Source: Gymnopilus junonius (taxonomy: Eukaryota > Basidiomycota > Agaricomycetes > Agaricales > Galerinaceae). Taken from it: a DNA stretch of 21,619 nucleotides. Position numbers and translations under genes: made by a program. How positions within the stretch are numbered: position 1 is the stretch's first letter; every line of letters begins with the position of its first letter. The stretch is from positions 1 through 21,619 of the forward strand of contig JADNYJ010000530.1 in the NCBI GenBank assembly GCA_015501075.1, read 5' to 3'. This document shows positions 1 to 9,198 of this stretch, one piece after another. A model generated the notes under the pieces. It was not told where the DNA came from. It ran no database searches and saw only the letters and a program-made list of their open reading frames with translations.

Positions 1-1917
1 AACTCTTCCGATTCGCCCTCTTCTTCTCGAATATCCTTATCTTCCCCTTCCCCGTCCTCCCACCCGTCCCTGTCCACCTCTTTTCACTCCACACCCTCCC
101 CCCGAACACCCCTAACATCACTCACCCGCATCCCCATCACCCACTCCCCCATCCGCGTGATCTCCGACATTGACGACACCATCAAATTCTCCGGCATCCT
201 CTCTGGCGCGCGGGCGGTGTTCCATAACGTATTTGTGAAGGATTTGAGGGATAATGTAATTCCGGGGATGGGGGAATGGTATACGGGTATGTGGACGAGG
301 GGGGTTCGGTTTCATTATGTTGTGAGTTTTTCTTTTCAGTTTTGGTTTTTGGTTTTTAGAAGGGGGATGGAATGGAATTGTTCTGATTTTTTGTTTTGTT
401 TTTTGGCTTTCGCTTCTATAGTCGAATGGACCATTTGAACTCCTCCCGATTCTTAATGAATTTTTCGAGTTGTCTCAACTCCCTCCTGGTATGTTTTCTT
501 CCTTTTTTTTTCTAATTCTAATTCTAAATTTTACTTACCTCACTCCTTTTCTCTTCTTAGGTTCCATAAAACTGCGCTCGTACGCCGGCCGTTCACTGTT
601 CAATGGTCTTCTTTCTGCACCTGCGGCGAGGAAGAGGGCTGGAGTGGTGGATGTGCTCGACGCTTTTCCCGAGAGCAAGTTTTTTTTGATTGGGGATAGT
701 GGGGAGCAGGATATGGAGTTGTATGCTGAGTGAGTTTTTCAGAGTCCTTATTTTAAGAAAACATATTCTCTGTTGCTTTATTTTCGGCAATCTCACGTTC
801 TTGTTTTTTTTTTTTGGCTGTGATTGTTATTTCTGATATTAACTTTAAATCCCTTTTAGTATCGCACGCGAAAGACCAAACCAGATTCTCGCCATATTCG
901 TCCGAGATGCAAACGCATTCACATATGGCGGTCCCGAACCGCTGGAAGACCCAACAGGATGGAAAGCCGTCGTTTCTGGAGCGGCTGGCTCCAGACCGAG
1001 TGGACGCCCTCTGGTTCACAATGACAATAATAATTCTAATGCTAACGGTAGCGTGCCGACGGCTCCCGTGAGGAGCGACAGTGTCATGACGGGCACGTCG
1101 GTGAGTTCGGATGGGACGGCGTGGGAAAGGTATAATTACGGCGCTGTAGGGAATGGACACGGGGTGAGGCAAGATAGTGCGACGCCGCTTGAGCCTCCCC
1201 GGCCGCAGTTCTGGTCTGATGGAAGTGCGTTCAGAGCGAATTTGAGGCAGCAGCAGAGTTCGAATTTTGCGATGAATAAGGATGGCGGTGGAGCGTTAAG
1301 CGCTGAACCGGAGCCGTTGATCGATTTTGCTGATGATGGCGCTAGCGCCGATTTTTCGAAAACGCCGAGGACTACTGCTGTGTCTGGGTTTACCAGTTCC
1401 CCGTCGCCACAAAGTCAACAACAACAACGCGGGCGGTCTGCGACGCCTACGCAATTGCAGACTGCGAAATACTTTCCCAAGCTCAATCTCAATATATCAC
1501 AACACCGCCTCACCACCCGCCTCCCAAGCTCATGGCCTTCTTCACTCAAGCTATACCCAACTCATCGACTTCCTCTTTATCCTCAAACGCTTCTACCACC
1601 AATGGGTATGGAGGACATCAATTCGGGTCGGCGACCAACTCGGGACGAGGTACGTTAACACCCTCATCCATAGGTGCAGCAGGTTTAAGTTTTGCGGACG
1701 CGGAGCCGCCCAGGAAGAAAGGCAGCGTGAGTCCAGGTTCGGGGAGCAGTAGTTGGTGGTAGTTATGACGGAAAATGAGAAGAAGAGACACGAGTTGCAG
1801 TTGAGAGTGTGGCGTGCGAGGACACAGATCCCGGGGAATGTGATGTTGAGGGTGTTCAGGGATCCTGGGGAGTGTGTGGGTGAGGCAGGGGAGATTTTGG
1901 ATAGGGAGGGGGCGTGA
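1..1917 (+). CDS. APP1: App1-like phosphatidate phosphatase, 3' part (5' end outside window)
   Basis: Proteins of this family dephosphorylate phosphatidate to diacylglycerol and act at cortical actin/endocytic sites. The window opens inside the gene, in frame 1. Exons I read are 1-321, 422-488, 561-729 and 860-1917, all with GT..AG junctions. The catalytic DxDxT motif is seen as VISDIDDTIK (157-186), followed by SGILSGARAVFHNVF, then GVRFHYV/SNGPFELLP across intron 1, and KFFLIGDSGEQDMELYAE (678-729) with the second conserved acidic cluster. IARERPNQILAIFVRDA follows at 861-911. After about 930 the chain becomes low-complexity Ser/Gln/Pro/Asn-rich, and it ends in a conserved-looking charged segment (MTENEKKRHELQLRVWRAR, from 1765) with the stop at 1915-1917. 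Two apparent single-base losses break the frame: near 1470 (frame 3 to 2) and near 1750 (frame 2 to 1). The second is shared with the duplicated fragment at 7040-7413. The catalytic region itself is unbroken. Family assignment is firm; the C-terminal model is uncertain. Confidence 0.9.
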
Positions 1918-1988
1918 GGTTGGTGGAATGGATTGAGTTGAGTGTTGATTATGTCAGTGGAGGGGTTTTATTTTTTTCATTGGTCGTA

Positions 1989-2684
1989 CTATGATTCGTT
2001 CGGGAGTTTTGAAACGATATTTGAAACGACCCTGCTCCTGCCTCTCTACCTCACTCCTTTGCTCTAGAAAAAATCACATAAATACTAGACCTTTTGGCCT
2101 TTAAGATGGTGTAGAAATTTTCTCAGAGAATGCTGTGGATGAGAAAGATATCGGACAGATGAGAAGTTCATTACATCAAAGCAGTCAATGTAATGAGATC
2201 ATTAGTTAGATCTAGATCCTAATGAGCGGTCATGCCAAAATTTTACAGGCAGTTTCAGTACCTTTAGGTGAGTATCCATGCCAAATTTCATGTCAATTCT
2301 CGCAGTATTGCATTCAGAAAACCTGGAGGACCATTCAGAGTCCAATCCAGAGTGACAGACGTGATGAGCATTCAAGCTCCGCTTAGACCTTCTATTTACT
2401 CACTGATGCTACTGCCAGCATGCCGTCTATTCGGCTTGTCAGCAAAACTTCAAATGAACCGTGACTGCTATGTGACTCTCGTTTTCAATCTCCCCATCCT
2501 TTCACTTTTGAGACGCGGAAATGCTCCTGTTGCTTGCACTTTCAACTTTTCGTTAAAAACATTTTACGAATCCAAAGAGAATGTAAAGTTGTACATCTCT
2601 GTAAAATTTTAGCTCTCTAGAGCATGTGTAAAATTTGATATCGATTTTTCTATGTTTCCGTTTCAAACTCCCGACGAATCATAG
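1989..2684. mobile_element. 696-bp non-autonomous DNA transposon (MITE), Tc1/mariner-like TA insertion
   Basis: The left end begins CTATGATTCGTTCGGGAG and continues TTTTGAAACG. The right end read in reverse complement is CTATGATTCGTCGGGAG continuing TTTGAAACG. The terminal inverted repeats are therefore about 26-28 bp and differ by two single-base indels. TA flanks both sides (1987-1988 and 2685-2686), the duplication typical of Tc1/mariner. The paralogous spacer in unit B (7480-7515) lacks the element and joins its two flanks directly, so it serves as an empty site. The interior holds an open frame (2268-2612) with no recognisable transposase or DDE/D triad. I infer a non-autonomous element mobilised in trans; the superfamily rests on the TA duplication alone. 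Confidence 0.82.
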
Positions 2685-2686
2685 TA

Positions 2687-3997
2687 GTTGTAGTAGATAC
2701 CTACCCACACCCGATTTACCATGTACGTACATATGTTAGAGCTACAATTATTTTATTCTTTGGATCATGGGTGTGCATCGGGATCCTCGGCGAGTCAGTA
2801 AGATCAGTAGGAGTACTAAGAGAGAGCTACCTTACGAATAATGACGTTATTTCCCGTCGCTTGGTAGATTAGCAGTGGTGCAGTTCCGTTGGCAAGGTTA
2901 AATTGCTTTTTTTTGTGAATTGATTCGACTGGATAAGACTAGAATAATTCTGGCTTAGCTATTACAATTACAACTCGTCAGCGCTGAGTAATACTAAGTC
3001 AGCTATGTGCATCGATTATAAATGCCTCGCACTAAGTACTAAGTGCGTCGGGGAACTACTTCTTTGTCTCCGAGAAGCTACACTATATATAGTCGGGGCA
3101 TGCAAAATTTTCATTTTTTCAAGGATTAGTGATCTTAAATCTCAAATATTTAAAAGAGATATTTTGTGCCAATACTTACAGTTGTACTTTACGCTTTCTC
3201 TGAATTTATTGAAGCTTTTAAGAATTAAATGAGGGTCTCGGGCAATGACCGAGGATCGAGGTCTAGATGCGAATTGGCTGTCACTGGCATGTCACTGTGG
3301 GATTTCTGCTGCTACGAAACCATTTCTGTCACGCCTTTGGTAAAATCTTGCATTGAAACAGAAATCATCTTGGAGCAATCAACGCGTTAACATAGCAGCC
3401 GAAACACACTTTCGCCCACTTCCGTATGGATAACTATTTTTTGATAATGAAAACTCAGACGCAGAATATTATAGGTCACATTTGTTTGCCTGAGACCCCT
3501 AACCGGTGGCATCACACGCTGTCCATTTCTCGCTTCCATTGCTTCATTTGCGGTACATTGTCCCGGTCATCAGATCGTCAGATTTAATTTTATTCGAATA
3601 TTTTTTCGGCCGGTGCACCACACGATGTGGCGGCGAGGAGTAACTCAGGAATGTCGTTTCTTGCAGATGGGTCTGTCATCGAAGTACAGCTCGACATACT
3701 CAGTGCTTTTTTTAACGACCAGCTTCAAAGATGATCCACAAAGTAATGCTTGAATGGGAAGTTAATTCAGATAGCGATATCTAAAGCCTAAGTATAAGTT
3801 GACAATCCATGCTGGCGATGGGCGTTGTCACACGGTGTATTTTAACATTATTGATCAATGATGGAAAAAATGTGGTCAAAACGCAAAATTTAAATGAATA
3901 ACAGGATACTGTAAGACAGGGAGCTCTTTTTCTTTAATCCATGAAACAGTTCTATTGTTACTTGGTTGTTTGAATCCCAAAGCGGAAAGTGATTTCT
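2687..3997. other. Intergenic spacer of unit A
   Basis: No gene is supported here. Short open frames, such as 3005-3232, are AT-rich and lack coding character or conserved motifs. The stretch 2693-2790 aligns with unit B around the 9-bp-duplication element and supplies its empty site (about 2761-2795). The stretch from about 2800 to 3480 shows no clear counterpart in unit B. The stretch 3490-3540 is the empty site for the hAT element. The stretch about 3700-3804 aligns with 10136-10230. About 155 bp at 3805-3959 are absent from unit B. Confidence 0.6.
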
Positions 3998-4215
3998 GGT
4001 GATCCGAGGTGATGAAGGCGGGGTTGACGAGGCCGCAAAAGGAAGCATAAGACCCGATATATCCGTACCCGAGCTCGGGGATGTTGTCTATGCTGCGGCA
4101 GAAGGTGATGGCGGCACATCTTTGCTCCTGCTACCCATAAACGAGAAGCTGGTCATCACATTCCTCACGATATTCATCTCACAGGACCCACTTCCCTGAA
4201 GCTTATATATAAACT
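3998..4215 (+). promoter_or_regulatory. Promoter region of MFS copy A with TATA box
   Basis: This block is conserved with the region upstream of copy B (10280-10503) despite divergence elsewhere in the spacers. It includes a shared CCCGATATATCCGTACCC motif (about 4043-4060, matched near 10335-10352). It also includes a TATATATAAA TATA box at about 4204-4213, roughly 80 bp before the start codon. Retention in both copies suggests functional promoter elements, but it could also reflect only the recency of the duplication. I cannot assign a transcription factor to the motif. Confidence 0.55.
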
Positions 4216-4292
4216 AGAAAACACGTCGATGGAGTCCTTCAAATCATCCGGGTCTTACTCCCTCGTCCATTGTCTTCTCGTTGGCAAGAACG

Positions 4293-6942
4293 ATGGGCAA
4301 GGAAATCTGTTGACATCGTCGTTCAAGAAGCTCGGAGTAATACTGCCTCTCCTCAGATGACCCAATCACCTTCCCTAACTCCACCGCCCACTCTCGCTCC
4401 GGCGGTCATGCTCTCTGCTGCCGAAGGCGAAAAGTCCACAACACCGACTTTGCTGTCTCAAGAAATTTCCCAGGAGGGTGTGGTGGTGAAGAGCCTGGAG
4501 GACGTTAGAGAACCGAGTTTGGATCCGCGCGTTGACCTTCCGGGATGATGCTCGGCCCGATGACGATGAGCTTGACGAGTCGCTTAGGCAGCGCTTCAGC
4601 CATTATTGCTTTCAAGAGACAAGAGAGCCCCGACTCATCCTCTGAGAAAGGCAAGAAGAGGCAGGAACCTATTTACGTCAGTCGCACTCGTTCGTGTGCC
4701 ATGGAAGTCGCGTCTTGACATTCTGTGTAGATCGAATTCGCCCCAGGAGCTCGCCAAAACCCAATCACCTTTTCCTTAGGAAAAAATGGGCTATTACGGC
4801 CATCACCTGTTTCTATACAGTCTTAGTATGTAAGATTCGTTTCTAACAGCATCTAATGAAGGACTCCGATGCTGATTCAGTCCTTTGCATTGCAATTAAC
4901 AGCGTCATGCGCATCGGCTTACAACCTGGGATTTGCAAGCATGACACGCGACCTGAATGCAACAACTTCCAAGCTTCCATCGGTTTAAGTGTGTACGCAC
5001 TCGGGTCGGCATCGTGCCTCTCGTAACTGCTTCATTCAGCGAAGAGTTCGGAAGGCAGCCGTTGTATATTGGTTCTGGAATCGTGTTTTTGCTGATGTAT
5101 ATGATGATCGCACTGTACGTATCGTCACTTCTTCTATGCCTCACACAGTGTGCATATGGATCTGGGAATGGGAACTTATTCTGTCTTCATTTCCTGTGAT
5201 GTGATACTTGCAGGGCAAAAAATATCCAAACGGTCATTATTGCTAGGTTTATCCAAGGCGCGTGTGGGTCAACAGGGGCGACGATGGTGGGCGGGACTAT
5301 AGCTGATATTTGGACTCCTAAAGAGTTCGCAATTATTACCTTCCATTCGTATGGCCGTCCTGACAAATTTTCTCGTTGCTGTGTACAGTCGGGGATTACC
5401 CATGTCCATATTCTCGCTAATGGCCTTGGGCGGTACAGGACTGGGACCTGTCTTTGCTGGTTGGATCGAAATGAATCCAAAACTCGAATGGAGATGGATC
5501 CAGTGGGTAGAAATGATGTGAGCTTAATGCCCTTTCATGCGTATATCGGTACTGCATCCCTTGCTAACATCTTCCCTTTCCTTTTCTTGGCTTCTTGTGC
5601 AGCATATGCGCATTATTCCTCGTTTTGCTCCCCTTGTTTTGACAGAAACCAGATCCTCTATTCTTCTTATGCGAATCGCCAAAAAAATAAGAAAAGAGAC
5701 TGGGAACCACCACATCCGCGCTCGTGTAGAGGATGAAAGGTCGAAACTTAGCACACTCATTTGGATCTCGTGTACGAGGCCTGTTCGTGAGTAGATCCTT
5801 TTGCTTTATTCTAATTTTTGGCCGCTCATGTTATCGATTATCCTATTTCTAAAGATCTCATGTTGACAGAGATGGTGGTACTCAGCTTCAGTGTAAGTAT
5901 CATCGGCTCTTTTTTTTTTTTGACACAATTCCAAACAAATATACTTAGATCTGGGTAGGTTTCGCTTGGGGGGTGCTCTATTGCCTCATCGAGTAAGCAC
6001 ATAATTCATTTTCTGTGGATCAGTGTTCTGATTTTTTTTGCTTGTCTAGGTCGATAAGCGGTGTTTTCAGCAATCTGCACCACTTTAATATTGGATTTAT
6101 AGGCGTCGTATTTTTGACGATATTGTAAGTCTAACCAACGCATGTCTTTTGTGGCATACTCATCCTTAAATGAACGTACTTCGCAGCATTGGCTCTTCCA
6201 TCGGATTCTTGTCGAACATGCTTCAAGAGAAGCTATACCAGTATGTGCGATCCCCCTATATACTCCCATCCTTGTGTTCTCAGACTTTTTTTGTTCCTCT
6301 TATCCAGGAAAAACTTTCCCATCCGAGGACCCGAAGCTCGCTTGTATTATGCTTGCTTCGGTGGCGTCCTGTTACCTGCGGGCATGTTTATCTATGCTTG
6401 GTCGTCGTTTGAGCGCATTCCATGGATTGCACTCGCGATTGGAATTGTGTTGATCATATGGGCGGTGTTCATCATCTACGTAGCGGTTTTTACGTACTTG
6501 GCTGATTGGTCAGTAATCTCTCCTTTATTTTATTTTATCTTTTGATTGTGTGTACAGTTATGGACCGTTCGCTTCATCTGCGCTTGCTGGTCAAAGCCTT
6601 GCCCGTACGTGTACCTTTTGTGGAAGAGCATTCCTCGTCCTCATCAATGGTTTCTTCTCCATAAATCAGGAAACTTAGCGGCCACGGCTTTCCCACTCTT
6701 TACGACTCAGATGTACCAAAAACTGGACTACAAATGGGCTAACACTCTCTTTGGATGTTTAGCCGCATTGATGATTCCCATACCATTTGTACGTCTAGGC
6801 TCTCATTCTCGGCTCTCCGTTTTGCTTTCTGTAAGGATATTTGACTGATTTTTCTTCGTATTCCAAGGTCCTCTTTTTCTACGGTCCTACTATTCGGTCA
6901 AAGAGTAAATTCTCAAGCGCTGTGATGAAGCTCCAGCAATAA
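4293..6942 (+). pseudogene. DHA1-type MFS transporter, copy A, with frame breaks in exons 1-3
   Basis: This is a paralogue of the intact transporter at 10604-13234, with the same 14-exon structure and mostly the same splice sites. Against copy B it has one extra base near 4304 (turning the sixth codon's frame into an early stop), near 4543 and near 4603 in exon 1, and one missing base near 4780 (exon 2), 4961 and 5005 (exon 3). A 9-base in-frame difference in the Pro-rich N-terminus is harmless. From about 5010 on, every exon is open. MFS motif A (SEEFGRQPLYI), the R-x-x-Q-G motif of helix 4 (ARFIQGACGSTGATMVGG) and the GGTGLGPVFAGW antiporter motif are all present. The last exon ends at a TAA at 6940-6942. 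The six indels sum to zero, so the late exons return to the original frame, but exons 1-3 are scrambled. It may be a young pseudogene, or partly an assembly artefact given the similar breaks in POL1. If expressed intact it would be a drug/polyamine-type proton antiporter; the substrate is unknown. Confidence 0.8.
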
Positions 6943-7039
6943 ACCATCTGAGTGATGCGTTGGATTGTCACCTTTTCTGTTCTTCGTAGGGTATACTGTA
7001 TATTCCGCCTCTTAATCATGAATCAAGCATATTTTCAAC

Positions 7040-7413
7040 CTCGTCCGCCTACACCACATACTACCACCGTTGCCTTCCATCGTTCATCTTCGTATTCTTA
7101 CAGCAACTTCCACCACCATCATCACCCTAACTCCTCGACTTCCTCTTTATCCTCAAACGCCTCCGTTACCAATGGTTATGGAGGGCATCAATTCGGAGCA
7201 GTAGGCCTTATGGATGCGGAGTTGCCCAGGAAGAAAGGCAGCGTCAGTTCGGGGTCGGCCGGCAGTGTAGCCATGGTAGTATGGTGGAGAACGAGAGGAA
7301 GAGATACGAGTTGCAGTTGAGGGTGTGTCGCGCAAAGATACAGAGCCTGGGGAATGCAATGTTGATGGTGTCTGTGTGGGGATGGGGATATTTTGGATCG
7401 GGAGAGAACGTGA
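7040..7413 (+). pseudogene. Duplicated 3' fragment of the App1 gene
   Basis: This stretch encodes the App1 C-terminal tail only. NSSTSSLSSNASVTNGYGGH (7130-7189) matches NSSTSSLSSNASTTNGYGGH of App1, followed by LPRKKGSVS. It lacks about 46 bases present in App1 around 1627-1675 and about 20 bases near 7365. The tail segment MVENERKRYELQLRV is in a different frame from the preceding part, with the same one-base offset seen in App1 near 1750. There is no phosphatase motif, no start context and no promoter evidence. It is a by-product of the tandem duplication and is presumably non-functional, although it could serve as 3' untranslated or antisense material for neighbouring transcripts. Confidence 0.85.
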
Positions 7414-7571
7414 ATTCAAGTTATGGGTGGGTGTTGAATGATGAGTTGAGTTGATTTCCCTCTTTTTCCTTCTTCATTATGTTAATGGTTTATTTTGTAC
7501 ATACCTACCCGCGGTGTGTATACGATAGAGTCATAATTATTCTATACTTTGAATGGATCAGGATTCTGGAT

Positions 7572-8645
7572 GGGCACAGGTAAATTACCGTGGCAGCCAT
7601 GCACCAGCCGTGCCAAGTTGCACGCACACATTTTAATTTGCACGGCCCTCACGGTCTATGGCTGATTTTATTGATTAAATGATGAATGGGTAAGATGTAT
7701 ATGGACTATTTAACGTTATAATGTACAATTAATTAACCTGTAGTAAACAGCATACTTGATACTGACCTTTGCTTGGTAAACTGAAATTGTTCTCACCGGC
7801 AGATGCTCAATGAATCGTCGTCTTTCACAGTTGAAGTACATTCCTACAGCTTTCAAGAAGGTTAAATACTATTATCAGGATGCTATATATTCTAAAGAAG
7901 TGGACTCACATATGCCGAGATTGAAGAAGTTGCCATTTTCTAACGCGAAGTAATTCATTTTACTATGCCAAAATAAGTGAACATTTGGAATTAATCCTTA
8001 ATTGAAGTTCAAAAATGACTCTTTGCTAAATTTCTCACTGGATAAGAGAAAAGGAATCATATTGCACGCATTGACACGGTCAAGACACGGTAGACACGCA
8101 ATTGGCACGCACGCCTAAAAATTTCAAGTTGCACGCACACCAAAGATTTTGCACGGCCGCTTCACGCACCATGTTAATCGATGCTGTCTTCACCCAGCCC
8201 AAAATTAAGTATGAATTGATTTTGTCTGCTGGGATGTACCATCGTGGCGAAAATGACTTTGCAGTCCTGATACTCAAAAGAAAATGTACAGAACTTTCTG
8301 AAGCTTATAATTTCTCGCATTCTGGTGGTTATTCATGTAGAATGATAAGGACACCTGGTCCGAACAATGTCTAATGTTAATTTAGGCGCCTAGTCGGCGT
8401 CCTTTCTCAATACTAGAGTATCAATACTCCTCGGCATATATTATAAAATTTAATCATTTATCCATAAACTTCTTTCCATATACTTATAAGTTAATCCTCC
8501 CATATCTACAGTGCTCTCCAGTCTTTTGCAAATCTTGTAATGGGTGGTAAGTCCTTACCTACTGTACCAACACGGTACATGCATGCACATACTGTACCTC
8601 AGACACGCACGACCACGGCCATGCCACGACTTTTTCCAAATGCCC
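7572..8645. mobile_element. 1074-bp non-autonomous DNA transposon with 9-bp target duplication (Mutator- or hAT-like)
   Basis: ATTCTGGAT occurs at 7563-7571 and again at 8646-8654, directly flanking GGGCA...TGCCC ends. The inverted ends extend imperfectly: GGGCA, about 12 poorly matched bases, then CGTGGCA on both sides, so roughly 18 of the first 26 positions match. Unit A carries the uninterrupted target near 2761-2795 (shared GGATCCTC). A 9-bp duplication points to Mutator-like elements; an 8-bp reading would allow hAT. No transposase is encoded. The interior has a direct repeat (CAAGTTGCACGCACAC at 7614-7629 and 8125-8140, each followed by TTTGCACGGCC) and many CACGCA-type motifs, possibly transposase sites. 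The superfamily is tentative. Confidence 0.68.
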
Positions 8646-8654
8646 ATTCTGGAT

Positions 8655-9190
8655 CCTCAATGCTCAAGTGTAATAGCCATAGGCCCCATATATACTAAGC
8701 CAAATACATGGCCTTCTTTGCCTCTTGCCTCTTGCCTTAAGTCGATTAGAGCAGTAGAAAAGCTACAGTACGTAGAGTAGAACAGCCGCATGAAGGTTCT
8801 TTCTCCACAGCATCAAATCGAAGCCTTGCTGGATCAATATCAATTATGCCTTGCTCTTCTTCGAATTCGACCCTCTGACTTGGTTGCACAATTGCTAATT
8901 TCGAGGCTCAGAGCACAGCTGTTAGACCCTCGGGTTATACTAAGGGAATTATAATTGATCCATAGTCTTTCAGTTCAGATTTACAGTGACCGTATTTTAC
9001 TCTTTATAATGTCTAGTTGCTAACACTGGCATTCACGATCTTCACTACCTTCTAGTAAGCAAATTCTGACTCATCGAGTCAGTCCCTTTTCCCAAGTAAC
9101 CAACTAATCGAATGGGCTTAACCGACTTTGGACGGCTAGTTGTGCCTTTTTTAATTTTTAATCATGAGGAGACCCCAGCCGATAGCATCG
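8655..9190. other. Spacer between the two unit-B transposons
   Basis: No gene is supported. A 54-codon open frame at 8790-8954 has an ATG and a Leu-rich helical composition but no recognised family. A short inverted repeat (CTGACTC/GAGTCAG) lies at about 9068-9085. The right end, from about 9169, aligns with unit A at 3490-3522 and forms the left flank of the hAT insertion. Confidence 0.5.
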
Positions 9191-9198
9191 CACCCCGT

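Larger units (their letters stand above)
1490..7035 (+). repeat. Segmental tandem duplication, unit A
   Basis: This block contains the App1 3' end, a spacer, the MFS promoter, MFS copy A and its 3' flank. It is repeated head to tail as unit B. Anchors I aligned by eye are: App1 1558-1625 with 7130-7200; spacer 2693-2765 with 7495-7560; spacer 3490-3570 with 9170-9190 plus 9911-9960; promoter 3998-4260 with 10280-10560; MFS exons and introns 4293-6942 with 10604-13234; and the 3' flank 6980-7030 with 13275-13320. The offset changes from about 5.57 kb at App1 to 6.31 kb at the MFS start, largely because different transposons inserted in each unit. Confidence 0.92.

Noticed and set aside
1650..1673. 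24-nt GTACGT...ATAG segment in App1 as an intron
   Set aside because: It is far below the usual minimum intron length. Removing it keeps the frame, so it does not resolve the later frame break.
2268..2612. 114-codon open frame inside the Tc1/mariner-like MITE as a transposase
   Set aside because: It has no DDE/D catalytic spacing or helix-turn-helix signature, and it is far shorter than a mariner transposase.
3027..3046. CGCACT...AGTGCG hairpin as a terminator or element end
   Set aside because: It is a six-base stem with a mismatched interior. Such hairpins are common by chance and have no terminator role in fungal nuclear genes.
8831..8967. Inverted GGATCAAT.../...ATTGATCC pair as a small transposon
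   Set aside because: Only about 8 bp pair cleanly, there is no target duplication, and the segment overlaps the 54-codon frame. It is too weak to call.
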